This document shows positions 16,993 through 25,174 of a DNA stretch of 35,198 nucleotides, piece after piece. The notes under the pieces were generated by a model that saw only the letters and a program-made list of their open reading frames with translations, searched no databases and was not told the origin of the DNA. Numbering within the stretch: position 1 is the stretch's first letter; each line of letters starts with the position of its first letter. This DNA comes from an uncultured Gammaproteobacteria bacterium. GTDB taxonomy: Bacteria; Pseudomonadota; Gammaproteobacteria; GCA-001735895. The translations under genes were made by a program, and so were the position numbers. The DNA lies in the NCBI GenBank assembly GCA_937894085.1, contig CALCSG010000270.1, forward strand, positions 1-35,198, given 5' to 3'.

Positions 16993-17706
16993 ATGATAAA
17001 TCTATCCACTAAAACCGCTCTGGTCACCGGTGCAAGCTCCGGCATTGGCCTCTCTATTACCCGAACTTTACTGGCACAACAATGCAGGGTCATCGGGATA
17101 GCGCGTGACTTCACAAAAGTTAATATTGACAGCAATCTATTTCAATTTTTCAGTCAGGATCTAACCGATTTAAATGCCACCTCAGAACTGATAAAAAAGC
17201 TTTGTAAAGACAATCAGATCGATTTCTTTATACACAGCGCGGGTTCCGGTTTATTTGGTTCCATCGAACAATTCTCAGTCCGGCAAATCGATAAGTATAT
17301 TAAATCTAACCTGACCTGCGCACTAGTCATTTCACATCATATTGTACCCGCGATGCGCAAACAGAAATCAGGCCGCATTATTTTTATCGGGTCGGAGTCA
17401 GCAATTTCTGCCGGTAAAAAAGGTTCTCTATACAGTAGCGCAAAATTCGGCATGCGTGGGCTGGCACTAGCGTTAAGGGAAGATTGCAGCAAAGATGTCA
17501 TCAATGTCAGCCAGATTAACCCCGGCATGGTAAAAACCCCATTCTTCGACAAACTTAATTTTCGCCCTGGTAGTGACTCCTCTAATTATATTCAGGCTCA
17601 GGATATTGCGGATACAGTTCTACACATCGTTCAGAGTAACCCTGATATTGTTTTTGATGAAATCAACCTGTCGCCTAGAAATAAAACCCTGGATTTCAGC
17701 AAATGA
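16993..17706 (+). CDS. Short-chain dehydrogenase/reductase
   Basis: This 237-residue classical SDR shows the cofactor loop TGASSGIG at residues 12-19, HSAG (the NNAG position) near 81-84, catalytic Ser134 region (GSES) and Tyr147-x3-Lys151 (YSSAK). The terminal INPGMVKTPF is typical. The first residues after the loop (ARDF) leave NADPH versus NADH preference open. Its stop overlaps the next ATG by 4 bp. The substrate is unknown. Confidence 0.92.
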   Translation: MINLSTKTALVTGASSGIGLSITRTLLAQQCRVIGIARDFTKVNIDSNLFQFFSQDLTDLNATSELIKKLCKDNQIDFFIHSAGSGLFGSIEQFSVRQIDKYIKSNLTCALVISHHIVPAMRKQKSGRIIFIGSESAISAGKKGSLYSSAKFGMRGLALALREDCSKDVINVSQINPGMVKTPFFDKLNFRPGSDSSNYIQAQDIADTVLHIVQSNPDIVFDEINLSPRNKTLDFSK

Positions 17707-18356
17707 AAACCTTTGAAGCCATTATTTTTGATATGGACGGCCTGTTACTGGATAGCGAGAGAATGGCCTATAACGCCTTTCAGCAGACCTGTCGACAATT
17801 TGAGTTAGGTGATAGAAACGAATTATATATGCAGTGTATTGGTACTAATGCTGATGCCACCAAAAAGATACTGTCAGAAGGATTAGGCGATGATGTCGAA
17901 TTTGATCATTTCTGGAAAATATGTCGTGCAACCTATCACGAGGCTATCGCGACCAAAGGCATTCCCTTAAAAGAAGGCGTTACCACATTACTCGAGCATA
18001 TCAGCTCACTTAACATTCCCGCTGCTATTGCCACCTCGACGCAGACGGACATTGCACAAACAAAACTACAGAACAGTGGAATTCTCGACTATTTCAGGAT
18101 AATTATCGGTGGCGAACAGGTCAGAAAGAGCAAACCACATCCCGACATTTACCTGAAAGCTGTAACCGAACTAGCAGTCAACGCCAGCAAAAGTCTGGCA
18201 CTGGAAGATTCTGAAAATGGCGTTAAATCAGCTTCATCTGCCGGTTTAACCGTAATTCAGATCCCTGACCTGGTACAACCTTCTGCAGCGTTAAAACAGA
18301 ATGGCCACATCATTCTGGACAGTTTACAGGAAGTGGTATATTTTGATTTCAAATGA
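17703..18356 (+). CDS. HAD-family phosphatase, beta-phosphoglucomutase-like
   Basis: This 217-residue HAD hydrolase has motif I DMDGLLLDSE with nucleophile Asp10 and acid/base Asp12. Motif II is AIATST (about 113-118), the motif III Lys is in RKSKPHPDIY, and motif IV is ALEDSENGV. The helical cap between residues 15 and 80 marks subclass I. Such enzymes dephosphorylate small sugar phosphates or related metabolites. It overlaps the SDR gene by 4 bp, consistent with coupled translation. Confidence 0.9.
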   Translation: MKTFEAIIFDMDGLLLDSERMAYNAFQQTCRQFELGDRNELYMQCIGTNADATKKILSEGLGDDVEFDHFWKICRATYHEAIATKGIPLKEGVTTLLEHISSLNIPAAIATSTQTDIAQTKLQNSGILDYFRIIIGGEQVRKSKPHPDIYLKAVTELAVNASKSLALEDSENGVKSASSAGLTVIQIPDLVQPSAALKQNGHIILDSLQEVVYFDFK

Positions 18357-18375
18357 ACTTGAAATCACTCGATTT

Positions 18376-18927
18376 ATGGCCACTCAATATTCAGAAATCT
18401 CTGACAAAATCAAACTGTTTATCAACCAGCAGAAAATATTTTTTGTGGCGACAGCCGCCAGTGATGGCCGGGTAAACCTGTCCCCAAAGGGCATGAACAG
18501 CCTGCGGGTACTCGATAAAAACAGGGTAATCTGGTTAAACGTAACCGGTAGTGGCAATGAAACATCTGCCCATGTCCAGCAAAACCCGCGTATGACCATA
18601 ATGTTCAACGCATTTGAAGGAGACCCGATGATTCTGCGTTTATACGGTAATGCGCAGGTTATCCATAAAAAAGACCCTCATTGGAATGAGTTATTCCCGT
18701 TGTTCGAGCCTATCCCCGGCGCCCGGCAGATTTTTGACCTGAATGTTGACCTGGTACAAATTTCCTGTGGCATGGCCGTACCGTTCTTCGATTATGTGGA
18801 AGAAAGAGAGCAACTGAATAACCTGACCATTAAGATAGGAGAGGATGCTGTCGAGAAATACTGGCGTGAAAAAAATCAGTTCAGCATTGATGGAAAAGAA
18901 ACCCATATTGTTGAAAAAAACTTATAA
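18376..18927 (+). CDS. Pyridoxamine 5'-phosphate oxidase-like flavoprotein
   Basis: This 183-residue split-barrel protein has the PNPOx-like core: FFVATAASDGRVNLSPKG near the start, VIWLNVTGSGNETSAHVQQNPRM, then MILRLYGNAQVI. The open frame extends upstream into the HAD gene, but the ATG at 18376 gives the family's normal N-terminus (MATQYSEIS). Members bind FMN, F420 or haem. The strong LSPKG and GSGNETSAH phrases fit the FMN-binding branch, but no vitamin B6 function is implied. It begins 19 bp after the HAD stop. Confidence 0.85.
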   Translation: MATQYSEISDKIKLFINQQKIFFVATAASDGRVNLSPKGMNSLRVLDKNRVIWLNVTGSGNETSAHVQQNPRMTIMFNAFEGDPMILRLYGNAQVIHKKDPHWNELFPLFEPIPGARQIFDLNVDLVQISCGMAVPFFDYVEEREQLNNLTIKIGEDAVEKYWREKNQFSIDGKETHIVEKNL

Positions 18928-18949
18928 CGCTGAAAGTTCGCGACTGCAA

Positions 18950-19711
18950 ATGAAGCAGCCAGTTGTGTCCAGCAAAACCATCGTGCTTCAATCTCATCGA
19001 AAACCTTTACCCTATCCCTGGTTAAAGCAATGTTTACAATCGGTAGAATCCTGGTCCAAAAAAAACCACTACGATTATTTTTTTATGGGAGATGAATTAT
19101 TTGATCCCATTGAAGAATCTATTTTAATTAAAACCCGCCAGCAAACAGTCATCGCAACAGATCTGGCCCGTTTACTTGCTCAACAGAAGTATCTACAGCA
19201 GGGTTATCAGACTGTCATCTGGTGTGACGCCGATTTTTTAATTTTTGATCCCGATAGATTTATCATTCCACAAACCAGCTATGCATTAGGCAGAGAAGTC
19301 TGGGTACAACGCGATAAACACAATAAACTCAAAGCTTACTCAAAAGTTCACAATGCTTTCCTGATGTTCCGTCAGGGCAATTCTTTCCTTGATTTTTACA
19401 CCGATACGGCCCGACGATTAGTAGCAATGAACACAGGCTCCATGCCGCCACAATTTATCGGCCCCAAGTTACTGACCGCTCTGCATAATATAGTACAGTG
19501 TCCGGTACTGGAGACTGCAGGTATGTTGTGTCCATTAGTCATTCAGGATTTAATGAATGGAGGTGGTGCGGCTGTCGATCTGTTCAACCAAACCTCTTCC
19601 GAGTCGATTAGAGCAGCGAACCTTTGCAGTTCACTTGTCTCTGAACAACAAAACAGAAAAATGAACACGTTGATTGAGAAATTAACCAGCCAGGATCCTG
19701 CTTTATTTTGA
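18950..19711 (+). CDS. Glycosyltransferase-like protein with DxD motif
   Basis: This is about 253 residues if begun at the ATG 18950; two earlier in-frame ATGs at 18845 and 18890 would overlap the preceding gene. A conserved N-terminal strand (IVLQSHRKPLP) leads to VIWCDADFLIFDP, with the metal-binding Asp93-x-Asp95, as in GT-A enzymes of the capsule and lipopolysaccharide type. Later VHNAFLMFRQGNSFLDFY and FIGPKLLTAL are typical of the same group. The start is not decided by a clear ribosome binding site. Its end overlaps the convergent CcdA-like gene by 9 bp. Confidence 0.72.
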   Translation: MKQPVVSSKTIVLQSHRKPLPYPWLKQCLQSVESWSKKNHYDYFFMGDELFDPIEESILIKTRQQTVIATDLARLLAQQKYLQQGYQTVIWCDADFLIFDPDRFIIPQTSYALGREVWVQRDKHNKLKAYSKVHNAFLMFRQGNSFLDFYTDTARRLVAMNTGSMPPQFIGPKLLTALHNIVQCPVLETAGMLCPLVIQDLMNGGGAAVDLFNQTSSESIRAANLCSSLVSEQQNRKMNTLIEKLTSQDPALF

Positions 19712-20587
19712 AAGTTTATTTTGTGGAAATAATCTTTGCAAAAGCCAGGTCGAAATAACCGATACCAGTAAGATAGTTACTGCCAGCACCAGGTTATTTA
19801 ATAGATCAGGCGCAAGCAGCAGAGTTGAACCCAGTAGCAACATCATCACCCCGGATAATAATTTTAATACCTGACCTTCATGTTGAGTTAATTTTTTCGA
19901 AACTAATTTGATAGTGAACACTAAAACGATAATTAACAGCGGAATAATGTAAATAAAATTATACAACAATAAATACAGATAATATTTTTCAGCCGGTAAC
20001 TCTGCTAATGTCAATATCCGGGTGTAAATCATCGGGAATCCGGCTGTACATAATAACTCATAACTATTAGCCACTATGGCAAGCACCATGGTCGCTATAA
20101 CAACCGAAAACATTGAATCTACTCTTAGCATTTGACGCATACGGTCAAATAATTTTGGTTTAGAGTCATCTGCAATGCTAAGTGACACCCCTTTTTTAAA
20201 ATAGAAATAATCTTTTATATTGATCAGCCCTATTAGCACCGCAAGCAACCCTGCAAAAAACGTAATCAGCTGGATCTCACCCAGGTACATAAATAAATTT
20301 AGCCAGGCCGCCATGAAAATAAAATATATAAACCCTGACATAAATACAAAGGTGCTACCAATAATCAGCATTTTAGTTCTGCTTTGTGCATGCACCATCA
20401 TGCTTAATAAAAATAATAGAACAAAAAAAGCGCAGGGATTGAACGCATCCATACCTGCCAATACGACTGTTAATACCGGTATGGAATAATCATTCAGATC
20501 TATCCTTCCCAGCAATGGAATTTCCACAGCATTAATTTTATCAGGGTCAATGCTAAGACGTGCATTAATACCTGTTTTTTCCTGCAT
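19703..20587 (-). CDS. CcdA/DsbD-like transmembrane electron-transfer domain, 5' damaged
   Basis: The intact part encodes 294 residues with about six to eight membrane helices. The two membrane cysteines of the CcdA/DsbD family are visible in FNPCAFF and ELLCTAGFP. The first 30 residues (SIDPDKINAVEIPLLGRIDLN) read like an interdomain linker, and no ribosome binding site precedes the first ATG at 20587. Upstream, the same frame and an adjacent one contain pieces of a thioredoxin-like domain (see the remnant entry). The gene is therefore probably a decayed longer thiol-disulfide protein. It may still make the membrane part. Confidence 0.6.
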   Translation of the reverse strand: MQEKTGINARLSIDPDKINAVEIPLLGRIDLNDYSIPVLTVVLAGMDAFNPCAFFVLLFLLSMMVHAQSRTKMLIIGSTFVFMSGFIYFIFMAAWLNLFMYLGEIQLITFFAGLLAVLIGLINIKDYFYFKKGVSLSIADDSKPKLFDRMRQMLRVDSMFSVVIATMVLAIVANSYELLCTAGFPMIYTRILTLAELPAEKYYLYLLLYNFIYIIPLLIIVLVFTIKLVSKKLTQHEGQVLKLLSGVMMLLLGSTLLLAPDLLNNLVLAVTILLVSVISTWLLQRLFPQNKLSK

Positions 20588-20854
20588 GGCGAATTGCCGG
20601 CAGGCTTTTAAATTAGTGCGTAACTGCTCTCCTGTTGTCTGCCTGGATTGATATCCATTGAGGACATTTCCACAAAAAATAAATGTAGTACGCTAAGCGC
20701 TTCTTCATTCAAAAATATCATCATGGAAGAAAATTTTTTAACATTTTCAGGATGATCGATTAATTCCAGCGAATGGAGTTTTAACCAGCTAAATTCCTGT
20801 TCAATCTGAAGTACATCAGGACGTGCCTGCAGGCCTATAAAATGGATACCCGCC
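20588..20854 (-). pseudogene. Frameshifted thioredoxin-like remnant upstream of the CcdA-like gene
   Basis: In the membrane-domain frame, codons continue upstream as TTFIFCGNVLNGYQSRQTTG, then EQLRTNLKACRQFAM, until TAG at 20693-20695. In the neighbouring frame, coding-like text continues as LQARPDVLQIEQEFSWLKLH, then SLELIDHPENVKKFSSMMIF, then LNEEALSV; that frame ends at TAA 20608-20610. Joined by one frameshift near 20685-20700, these read as the C-terminal half of a periplasmic thioredoxin-like domain. The remnant runs into a REP-like palindrome at 20835-20871, where homology is lost. Confidence 0.55.
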
Positions 20855-20871
20855 CTACACGGGCATGACGA
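20835..20871. repeat. REP-like palindrome at the pseudogene break
   Basis: The sequence AAATGGATACCCGCCCTACA followed by CGGGCATGACG contains a small GCCC-TACAC-GGGC stem. It has the ATGGAT...GCATGACG frame of a common repetitive extragenic palindrome. It shares ATGGATACC and GCATGACG with the large hairpin at 28026-28084. Confidence 0.5.
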
Positions 20872-20897
20872 TAAAAGACCTTAACTTACCGGCGTTG

Positions 20898-21076
20898 GGG
20901 TCATATGTGAATATCACTTACTTAAGCGCGAAACGGTCATTATTCCGATTTAAAGCCTTAAACCAGATATGGCTGAGAGCTGTGGATTGGTTGACATCCC
21001 GCTCGAGTGAACGAACCTAAAAGCGTTGGTTTCAAAGAATATTTTCGCTTAAGTAAGTGCCATTCGGGTCATATGT
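20898..21076. mobile_element. 145-bp MITE-like element flanked by direct repeats
   Basis: Perfect 14-bp inverted repeats, CACTTACTTAAGCG at 20915-20928 and its complement at 21046-21059, bound a 145-bp non-coding element. On both sides, 6 nt outside the inverted repeats, lies the direct repeat GGGTCATATGT (20898-20908 and 21066-21076). The symmetry suggests a transposition product whose parent IS is elsewhere. The 11-bp repeats are not adjacent to the tips, so they may not be a simple target duplication. Confidence 0.6.
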
Positions 21077-21133
21077 AACTTACTTTGATCTAATCAAGCG
21101 ATTAACCAGAAAATTTCACCTGGTCTTACTTAT

Positions 21134-21463
21134 CTAGTCCTCAAGATTGGTATGACACAGTACTGAGCGCATGTTGGAAATCAGCGACAACAATTGATCA
21201 TTGCTAATACTGTAGTACACCTTGTTAGCATCTTTGCGGGATTTGATGATGTTTTTACTCCTTAGCAGATCCAGATGCTGGGAGGTATTGCTTTGAGATG
21301 AGCCTATCTTCTCCACGATATCGCCCACTGAAAGCTCTTCACTACCCAGGGTACAAATGATCCGCCAGCGTAGCGGGTTGGCCATGGCCTTCAGTGCGTT
21401 CGCTGTGAGAGCAGTCTCTTCTACTGATGGCTCCTCTGGTGACGCAGATTGTTCTTTACTCAT
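21134..21463 (-). CDS. ArsR-family helix-turn-helix repressor
   Basis: This 109-residue winged-helix protein contains the ArsR recognition region: LSVGDIVEKIGSSQSNTSQH (44-63), DLLRSKNIIKSRKDANKVYY and a C-terminal helix. It lacks the ELCVC metal site of ArsR/SmtB, with ELSVGDI in its place. It has only Cys37 and Cys103, so metal sensing is unlikely. Its ATG overlaps the stop of the REC-PAS gene by 4 bp, so it is the third gene of a signalling operon and probably a downstream output or feedback regulator. Confidence 0.88.
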   Translation of the reverse strand: MSKEQSASPEEPSVEETALTANALKAMANPLRWRIICTLGSEELSVGDIVEKIGSSQSNTSQHLDLLRSKNIIKSRKDANKVYYSISNDQLLSLISNMRSVLCHTNLED

Positions 21464-22350
21464 ACAGAATCTCCAAAATCAGACTCGGATAGGTCATCGT
21501 CATCATCATCTATCTTTACATAACCGGTCATATTTTTCGCGATACAGATAATATCCGTGACGACTCCTGTCTCGTCAGCCATCGCGGTGCGTGACAACAG
21601 AATTGGCACAAGGGTACCGCTGCTGGTAATAAATCGTGCTTCAACATTCCTTACCACTCCACTACGAATTATTGCTTCCAACCAGGTTCCCATGAAGGCA
21701 CCGGCCTGCTCGTCCTCGGCTTCTTCAAAAACATCACCGATACTCAGGCCGACCAGCTCATTTTCCCTGTAACCCAGCATATTCTGCGCAGCAGGATTGG
21801 TGGACTTGATCTGCCCTTCAGGAGAGAGCACCAGCAGCGCCTCACCCATGGTATTCAATAAACGTTCCTGATACCGCCTGATCTGCTCCAGCTCAGCCGT
21901 GCGCTGTGCTACTTTCTCCTCCAACAGCAGGTTCAATGCACGCTCTTTTTCAATCAGGCGGAAATATGCCGTCAGTTTGTTCAATAGCAAATTGTCGTCA
22001 ATGGGCTTCATCAGGTAATCAGCGGCACCCACATCGTACCCCTTTTGCTGGAATTCGTCTGTCTTGTAGGCGGCGGTGAGGAATATTACCGGGATCTCGC
22101 GCGTCTTCTTGCGCACCTTGAGCATGGAAGCGGTTTGAAAACCGTCCATCTCTGGCATCTGAACATCAAGGATAATTAAATCAACATCATTCTCGGTGAG
22201 CGCAAGCTTGACCGCCTTTTCTCCGCCATCAGCCTCGATTACCTGTACGTCAGTATACCTCTCGATCAGACTACGCAGGGTGAACAGGTTGTTCGGATTG
22301 TCGTCGACAATCAGCACCTTGAACCCGGCATAACGTTTGTGTTCTGTCAT
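21460..22350 (-). CDS. Response regulator with PAS domain (REC-PAS)
   Basis: This 296-residue protein has a receiver domain (about residues 10-125) with acidic pocket Asp16/Asp17, phosphoacceptor Asp62 (LILDVQMPEMDG) and conserved Lys in YLMKP. A coiled-coil (about 130-160) and a PAS domain (about 160-275) follow. An acidic tail with DDDDD ends the protein. There is no DNA-binding or enzymatic output, so it probably passes signal to a partner such as the hybrid kinase or the ArsR protein. The ATG overlaps the kinase stop by 4 bp. Confidence 0.9.
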   Translation of the reverse strand: MTEHKRYAGFKVLIVDDNPNNLFTLRSLIERYTDVQVIEADGGEKAVKLALTENDVDLIILDVQMPEMDGFQTASMLKVRKKTREIPVIFLTAAYKTDEFQQKGYDVGAADYLMKPIDDNLLLNKLTAYFRLIEKERALNLLLEEKVAQRTAELEQIRRYQERLLNTMGEALLVLSPEGQIKSTNPAAQNMLGYRENELVGLSIGDVFEEAEDEQAGAFMGTWLEAIIRSGVVRNVEARFITSSGTLVPILLSRTAMADETGVVTDIICIAKNMTGYVKIDDDDDDLSESDFGDSV

Positions 22351-24704
22351 AGTTTACCCGTCTCCTCATTTAAGACCTTGCTCAGTACATTGTGTAGCTC
22401 ACGAACATCAACCGGCTTGACCAGATAATCACCGACACCCAGCGCAAGCCAGCGCTCTCGGTCATCGTCGCCCGCTTTGGCAGAAAGACCGATACAGGGT
22501 AGTGTAGCAAACCGGGACTGCTCACGGATAGCGCCAGCCAATGCCAGACCATCCATCCCTGGCATCATAACATCGAGCAAGGCAACCGCTACGTCGGACT
22601 CCTCTGCCAGTGTTTCCAGCGCTTCTTCAGCATCACCCGCGGCGATCACATCCAGCCCCCATCCCTCAAGCACCGGCGTCAGGGCCAGCAAATTGCGCAT
22701 ATCATCATCCACCATAAGGATTCTCGCCCCTTTAAAATCGGCAAACGGAATGGATTCAGTGTCTTCCGCCTGCAAGTCCCCCTGCATGTTACGGGGCCCA
22801 CTCTTAACTGGTTCATCGCAATCATCCGTTACCAGTCGCTCTGGCAGCATGACGGTGAAGGTTGCACCCTGCCCCAACTGACTCTCGACACTGATTCGCC
22901 CGCCCATCAATACCGCGAGCTTACGACTGATTGAAAGCCCCAGCCCGGTGCCACCATATCGACGACTGGTTGATCCATCTGCCTGTTGAAAGGCCTCGAA
23001 GATTAGTTCCTGCTTGTCCTTAGAAATACCAATACCCGTATCGGCGACGCTGATCCTGATCGGCCATCGACTATCCGGCGCAACATTCTCCAGGCGCAAG
23101 GTAATCTGCCCCTTTGCCGTGAATTTTATCGCATTCGCCATAAAATTTTTCACAATCTGCGAGAGTTTATCTGCATCGGTATACAAAGTCTCAGGAGCAG
23201 ACACCTGAATATCCACCACCAGTTCCAGGCCTTTGTCGTCAGTAACGGGCTTGAACAGATCCTGAATGTCATTTAACAGATCTACAATGATCAGCTTGTC
23301 AACTTTCAGATCCAGTCGCCCTGCTTCTATCTTCGATAAGTCGAGAATGTCGTTTATCAGCTGTGACAGATCCTGCCCAGCCTTATTGATCACCCTGGCC
23401 TGCTGTTTCTGTTTATCATCCAGCCCCTGCTGTTCGGATGCCAACAACTTCGACAACAATAAAATCGAATTTAGCGGCGTACGCAGTTCGTGACTGACAT
23501 TGGCTAGAAACTCTGATTTGTACCGGTTGGTCTTCTCAAGCTCTTGCGCGTAATCACGAAGGTCACCACTGTTTTTTGCATGCCTTTCTGACAAGGTAGT
23601 GAGCCTCTCAGCCAGTGCGCGCGCCTCTCGGGGACTAGACCAGTCAAACTTCACTGGCTTGTCCTCATCCAGCATGCGAGCGATACCATTGGTGAAGGAT
23701 GCCTGGAGTTTCACGGCACGATTTGCAAACACCTGAGCCACAATGAATATCATAACAACCATGACCAACATAATGCCAGCTGTGCGTAGCTCCAGGTTTT
23801 TACGAAAAGTATCCAGGGGAGAAGAATCGACAAGGCGCCCCACCCATAGAGGACCTGAATCTGTGGTGGGGAATAGAGGTACCCAGATCGCCTGACGTTC
23901 ATTCTCACCTCTCCACAGGCCCAGATTACCCGCTTCGAACAGACGATTAAGTCCAGGATAATCGGTAAATGCTGTGGACCCGTCTTCGCTAGCACCCTCA
24001 CCTCGAAAATACCTTCCGTTGTGATGTACCCACAGGATATCCTTGAAGACCCGAGCCAGACCGCTAACGTCCAGATTGATCACAACAGCTCCCAAAGGGG
24101 CGCCCGATGGGTCAAACCCTGCTCCTTCAAATTCCTGCTCATACACAGGGGTAATCAACTGCAGATTGATAAAACGAGTTGGATTCAACTGACCAGCCTG
24201 TTCGTCTATGACTATCGGGCCGGTCATCACCCGGCCTCGCGCAGCCTTGATACCACTATCAAGAAATGGCTTGTCTACCTTAACCGTTAGCTGCTCCTCG
24301 ATGTACATCTTACTGGTAGTCGGGTCGCGATGCATCAATAGTCGCTCGTTTCCACCCCGGTCAACGAATAGCACCTGTACAATATCTAGCCGATCAAACA
24401 CCAGGCGGTTCATCCAGTCCGTATAACGTTCCTTCACCACATCTAGTTCCGGTCCAGCCTGCCCGGACATTAACTGTTTCATGTGTGGAAAGCGGGATAT
24501 GATATTCACAGTCTCCCGACGACTTGCAATGTGCTGATCCAGTTCATGGAAGTCTGCACGTAGATTCTGCAGATGGGAATCATTATAGAGCTGGGTCAGT
24601 CTGTCGAACATCAGTGGCTGATTCATCAACTGTTCGGCCACCAGAGGCGCCAGACCAAACAGAAGAAGTATTATCAAGACATAGGTGCGAAGTTTGATGC
24701 TCAT
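22347..24704 (-). CDS. Hybrid sensor histidine kinase with periplasmic sensor
   Basis: This 785-residue protein has a first membrane helix (about 7-24), a periplasmic Cache-like sensor (about 30-305), a second helix (309-326), a linker, a HisKA domain with phosphoacceptor His405 (NVSHELRTPLN), a HATPase domain with NAIKF, DTGIGI and GGTGLGL, and a C-terminal receiver (about 661-780). The receiver has Asp711 in LLDVMMPGMDG and Lys763 in LVKP. It starts the operon kinase - REC-PAS - ArsR. The upstream region has no strong ribosome binding site. The sensed ligand is unknown. Confidence 0.92.
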   Translation of the reverse strand: MSIKLRTYVLIILLLFGLAPLVAEQLMNQPLMFDRLTQLYNDSHLQNLRADFHELDQHIASRRETVNIISRFPHMKQLMSGQAGPELDVVKERYTDWMNRLVFDRLDIVQVLFVDRGGNERLLMHRDPTTSKMYIEEQLTVKVDKPFLDSGIKAARGRVMTGPIVIDEQAGQLNPTRFINLQLITPVYEQEFEGAGFDPSGAPLGAVVINLDVSGLARVFKDILWVHHNGRYFRGEGASEDGSTAFTDYPGLNRLFEAGNLGLWRGENERQAIWVPLFPTTDSGPLWVGRLVDSSPLDTFRKNLELRTAGIMLVMVVMIFIVAQVFANRAVKLQASFTNGIARMLDEDKPVKFDWSSPREARALAERLTTLSERHAKNSGDLRDYAQELEKTNRYKSEFLANVSHELRTPLNSILLLSKLLASEQQGLDDKQKQQARVINKAGQDLSQLINDILDLSKIEAGRLDLKVDKLIIVDLLNDIQDLFKPVTDDKGLELVVDIQVSAPETLYTDADKLSQIVKNFMANAIKFTAKGQITLRLENVAPDSRWPIRISVADTGIGISKDKQELIFEAFQQADGSTSRRYGGTGLGLSISRKLAVLMGGRISVESQLGQGATFTVMLPERLVTDDCDEPVKSGPRNMQGDLQAEDTESIPFADFKGARILMVDDDMRNLLALTPVLEGWGLDVIAAGDAEEALETLAEESDVAVALLDVMMPGMDGLALAGAIREQSRFATLPCIGLSAKAGDDDRERWLALGVGDYLVKPVDVRELHNVLSKVLNEETGKL

Positions 24705-24909
24705 AATTAGCTGGTTAACTTACCGTTAGTAACACACAAACAGTCAGAATCAGATGACGCGATAAAACCCCAATTTTGTTGTAAGAACTCAACTACTTTA
24801 TACCAGTAGTCTGTATTCTCGATATTGATGCCTTGATTCATATTATTGACCGCTAACGGCTAAGCTCAAAGGAGTGCAAACACAGTGAGCGATTCCTTTG
24901 GAGCTTATT
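24705..24909. other. Upstream region of the kinase operon with an inverted repeat
   Basis: This stretch holds the presumed promoter of the kinase operon. An inverted repeat AAGCTC-AAAGGA (24862-24873) and TCCTTTGGAGCTT (24894-24906) with one bulge encloses a 20-nt loop. It abuts the probable group II intron start at 24910. Class C introns are known to insert beside terminator hairpins, so the arrangement fits, but this is an inference. Confidence 0.4.
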
Positions 24910-25072
24910 GTGTACGCCCGACATGGGCATTAACTAATGAGTGAAAGCCTCTGCAGGAGAATCACCGTCGAAAACCATGTTGTGATTAGACGATAACTAC
25001 TAGCGAATGGCAAGGGTTGATCCGTGAGGAAAGGTCAGGAGAAAACCGGCAGCTACGGCCTAAAATGACCGC
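24910..25072 (+). ncRNA. Probable 5' fragment of a group II intron
   Basis: From GTGTACGCCCGACATGGGCA the sequence resembles the 5' end of bacterial group II introns. It continues with ATGAGTGAAAGCCTCT, CTAGCGAATGGCAAGGG and TCCGTGAGG, phrases that recall domain I. No reverse transcriptase ORF, domain V hairpin or 3' splice boundary was found, so only the first about 160 bases appear to remain. The assignment rests on recall of family sequences; a covariance search would settle it. Confidence 0.4.
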
Positions 25073-25174
25073 TTTCTTTAGAACACCACCTGAATAGATA
25101 ATGAGATTATTACTAAGACTTAGCAGTTGAAGCGTTTAGGCTCGTTTTGGTTTTGGCGCATTCCGGGCTAAGGG

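Noticed and set aside
20588-20854. Treating the remnant as an independent small gene
   Set aside because: The two frames join into one thioredoxin-like stretch that continues into the downstream membrane protein, which fits decay better than a separate gene.
24862-24906. Integron attC site beside the group II-like sequence
   Set aside because: Neither RYYYAAC nor GTTRRRY core sites are present, so the inverted repeat is better described as a simple hairpin.
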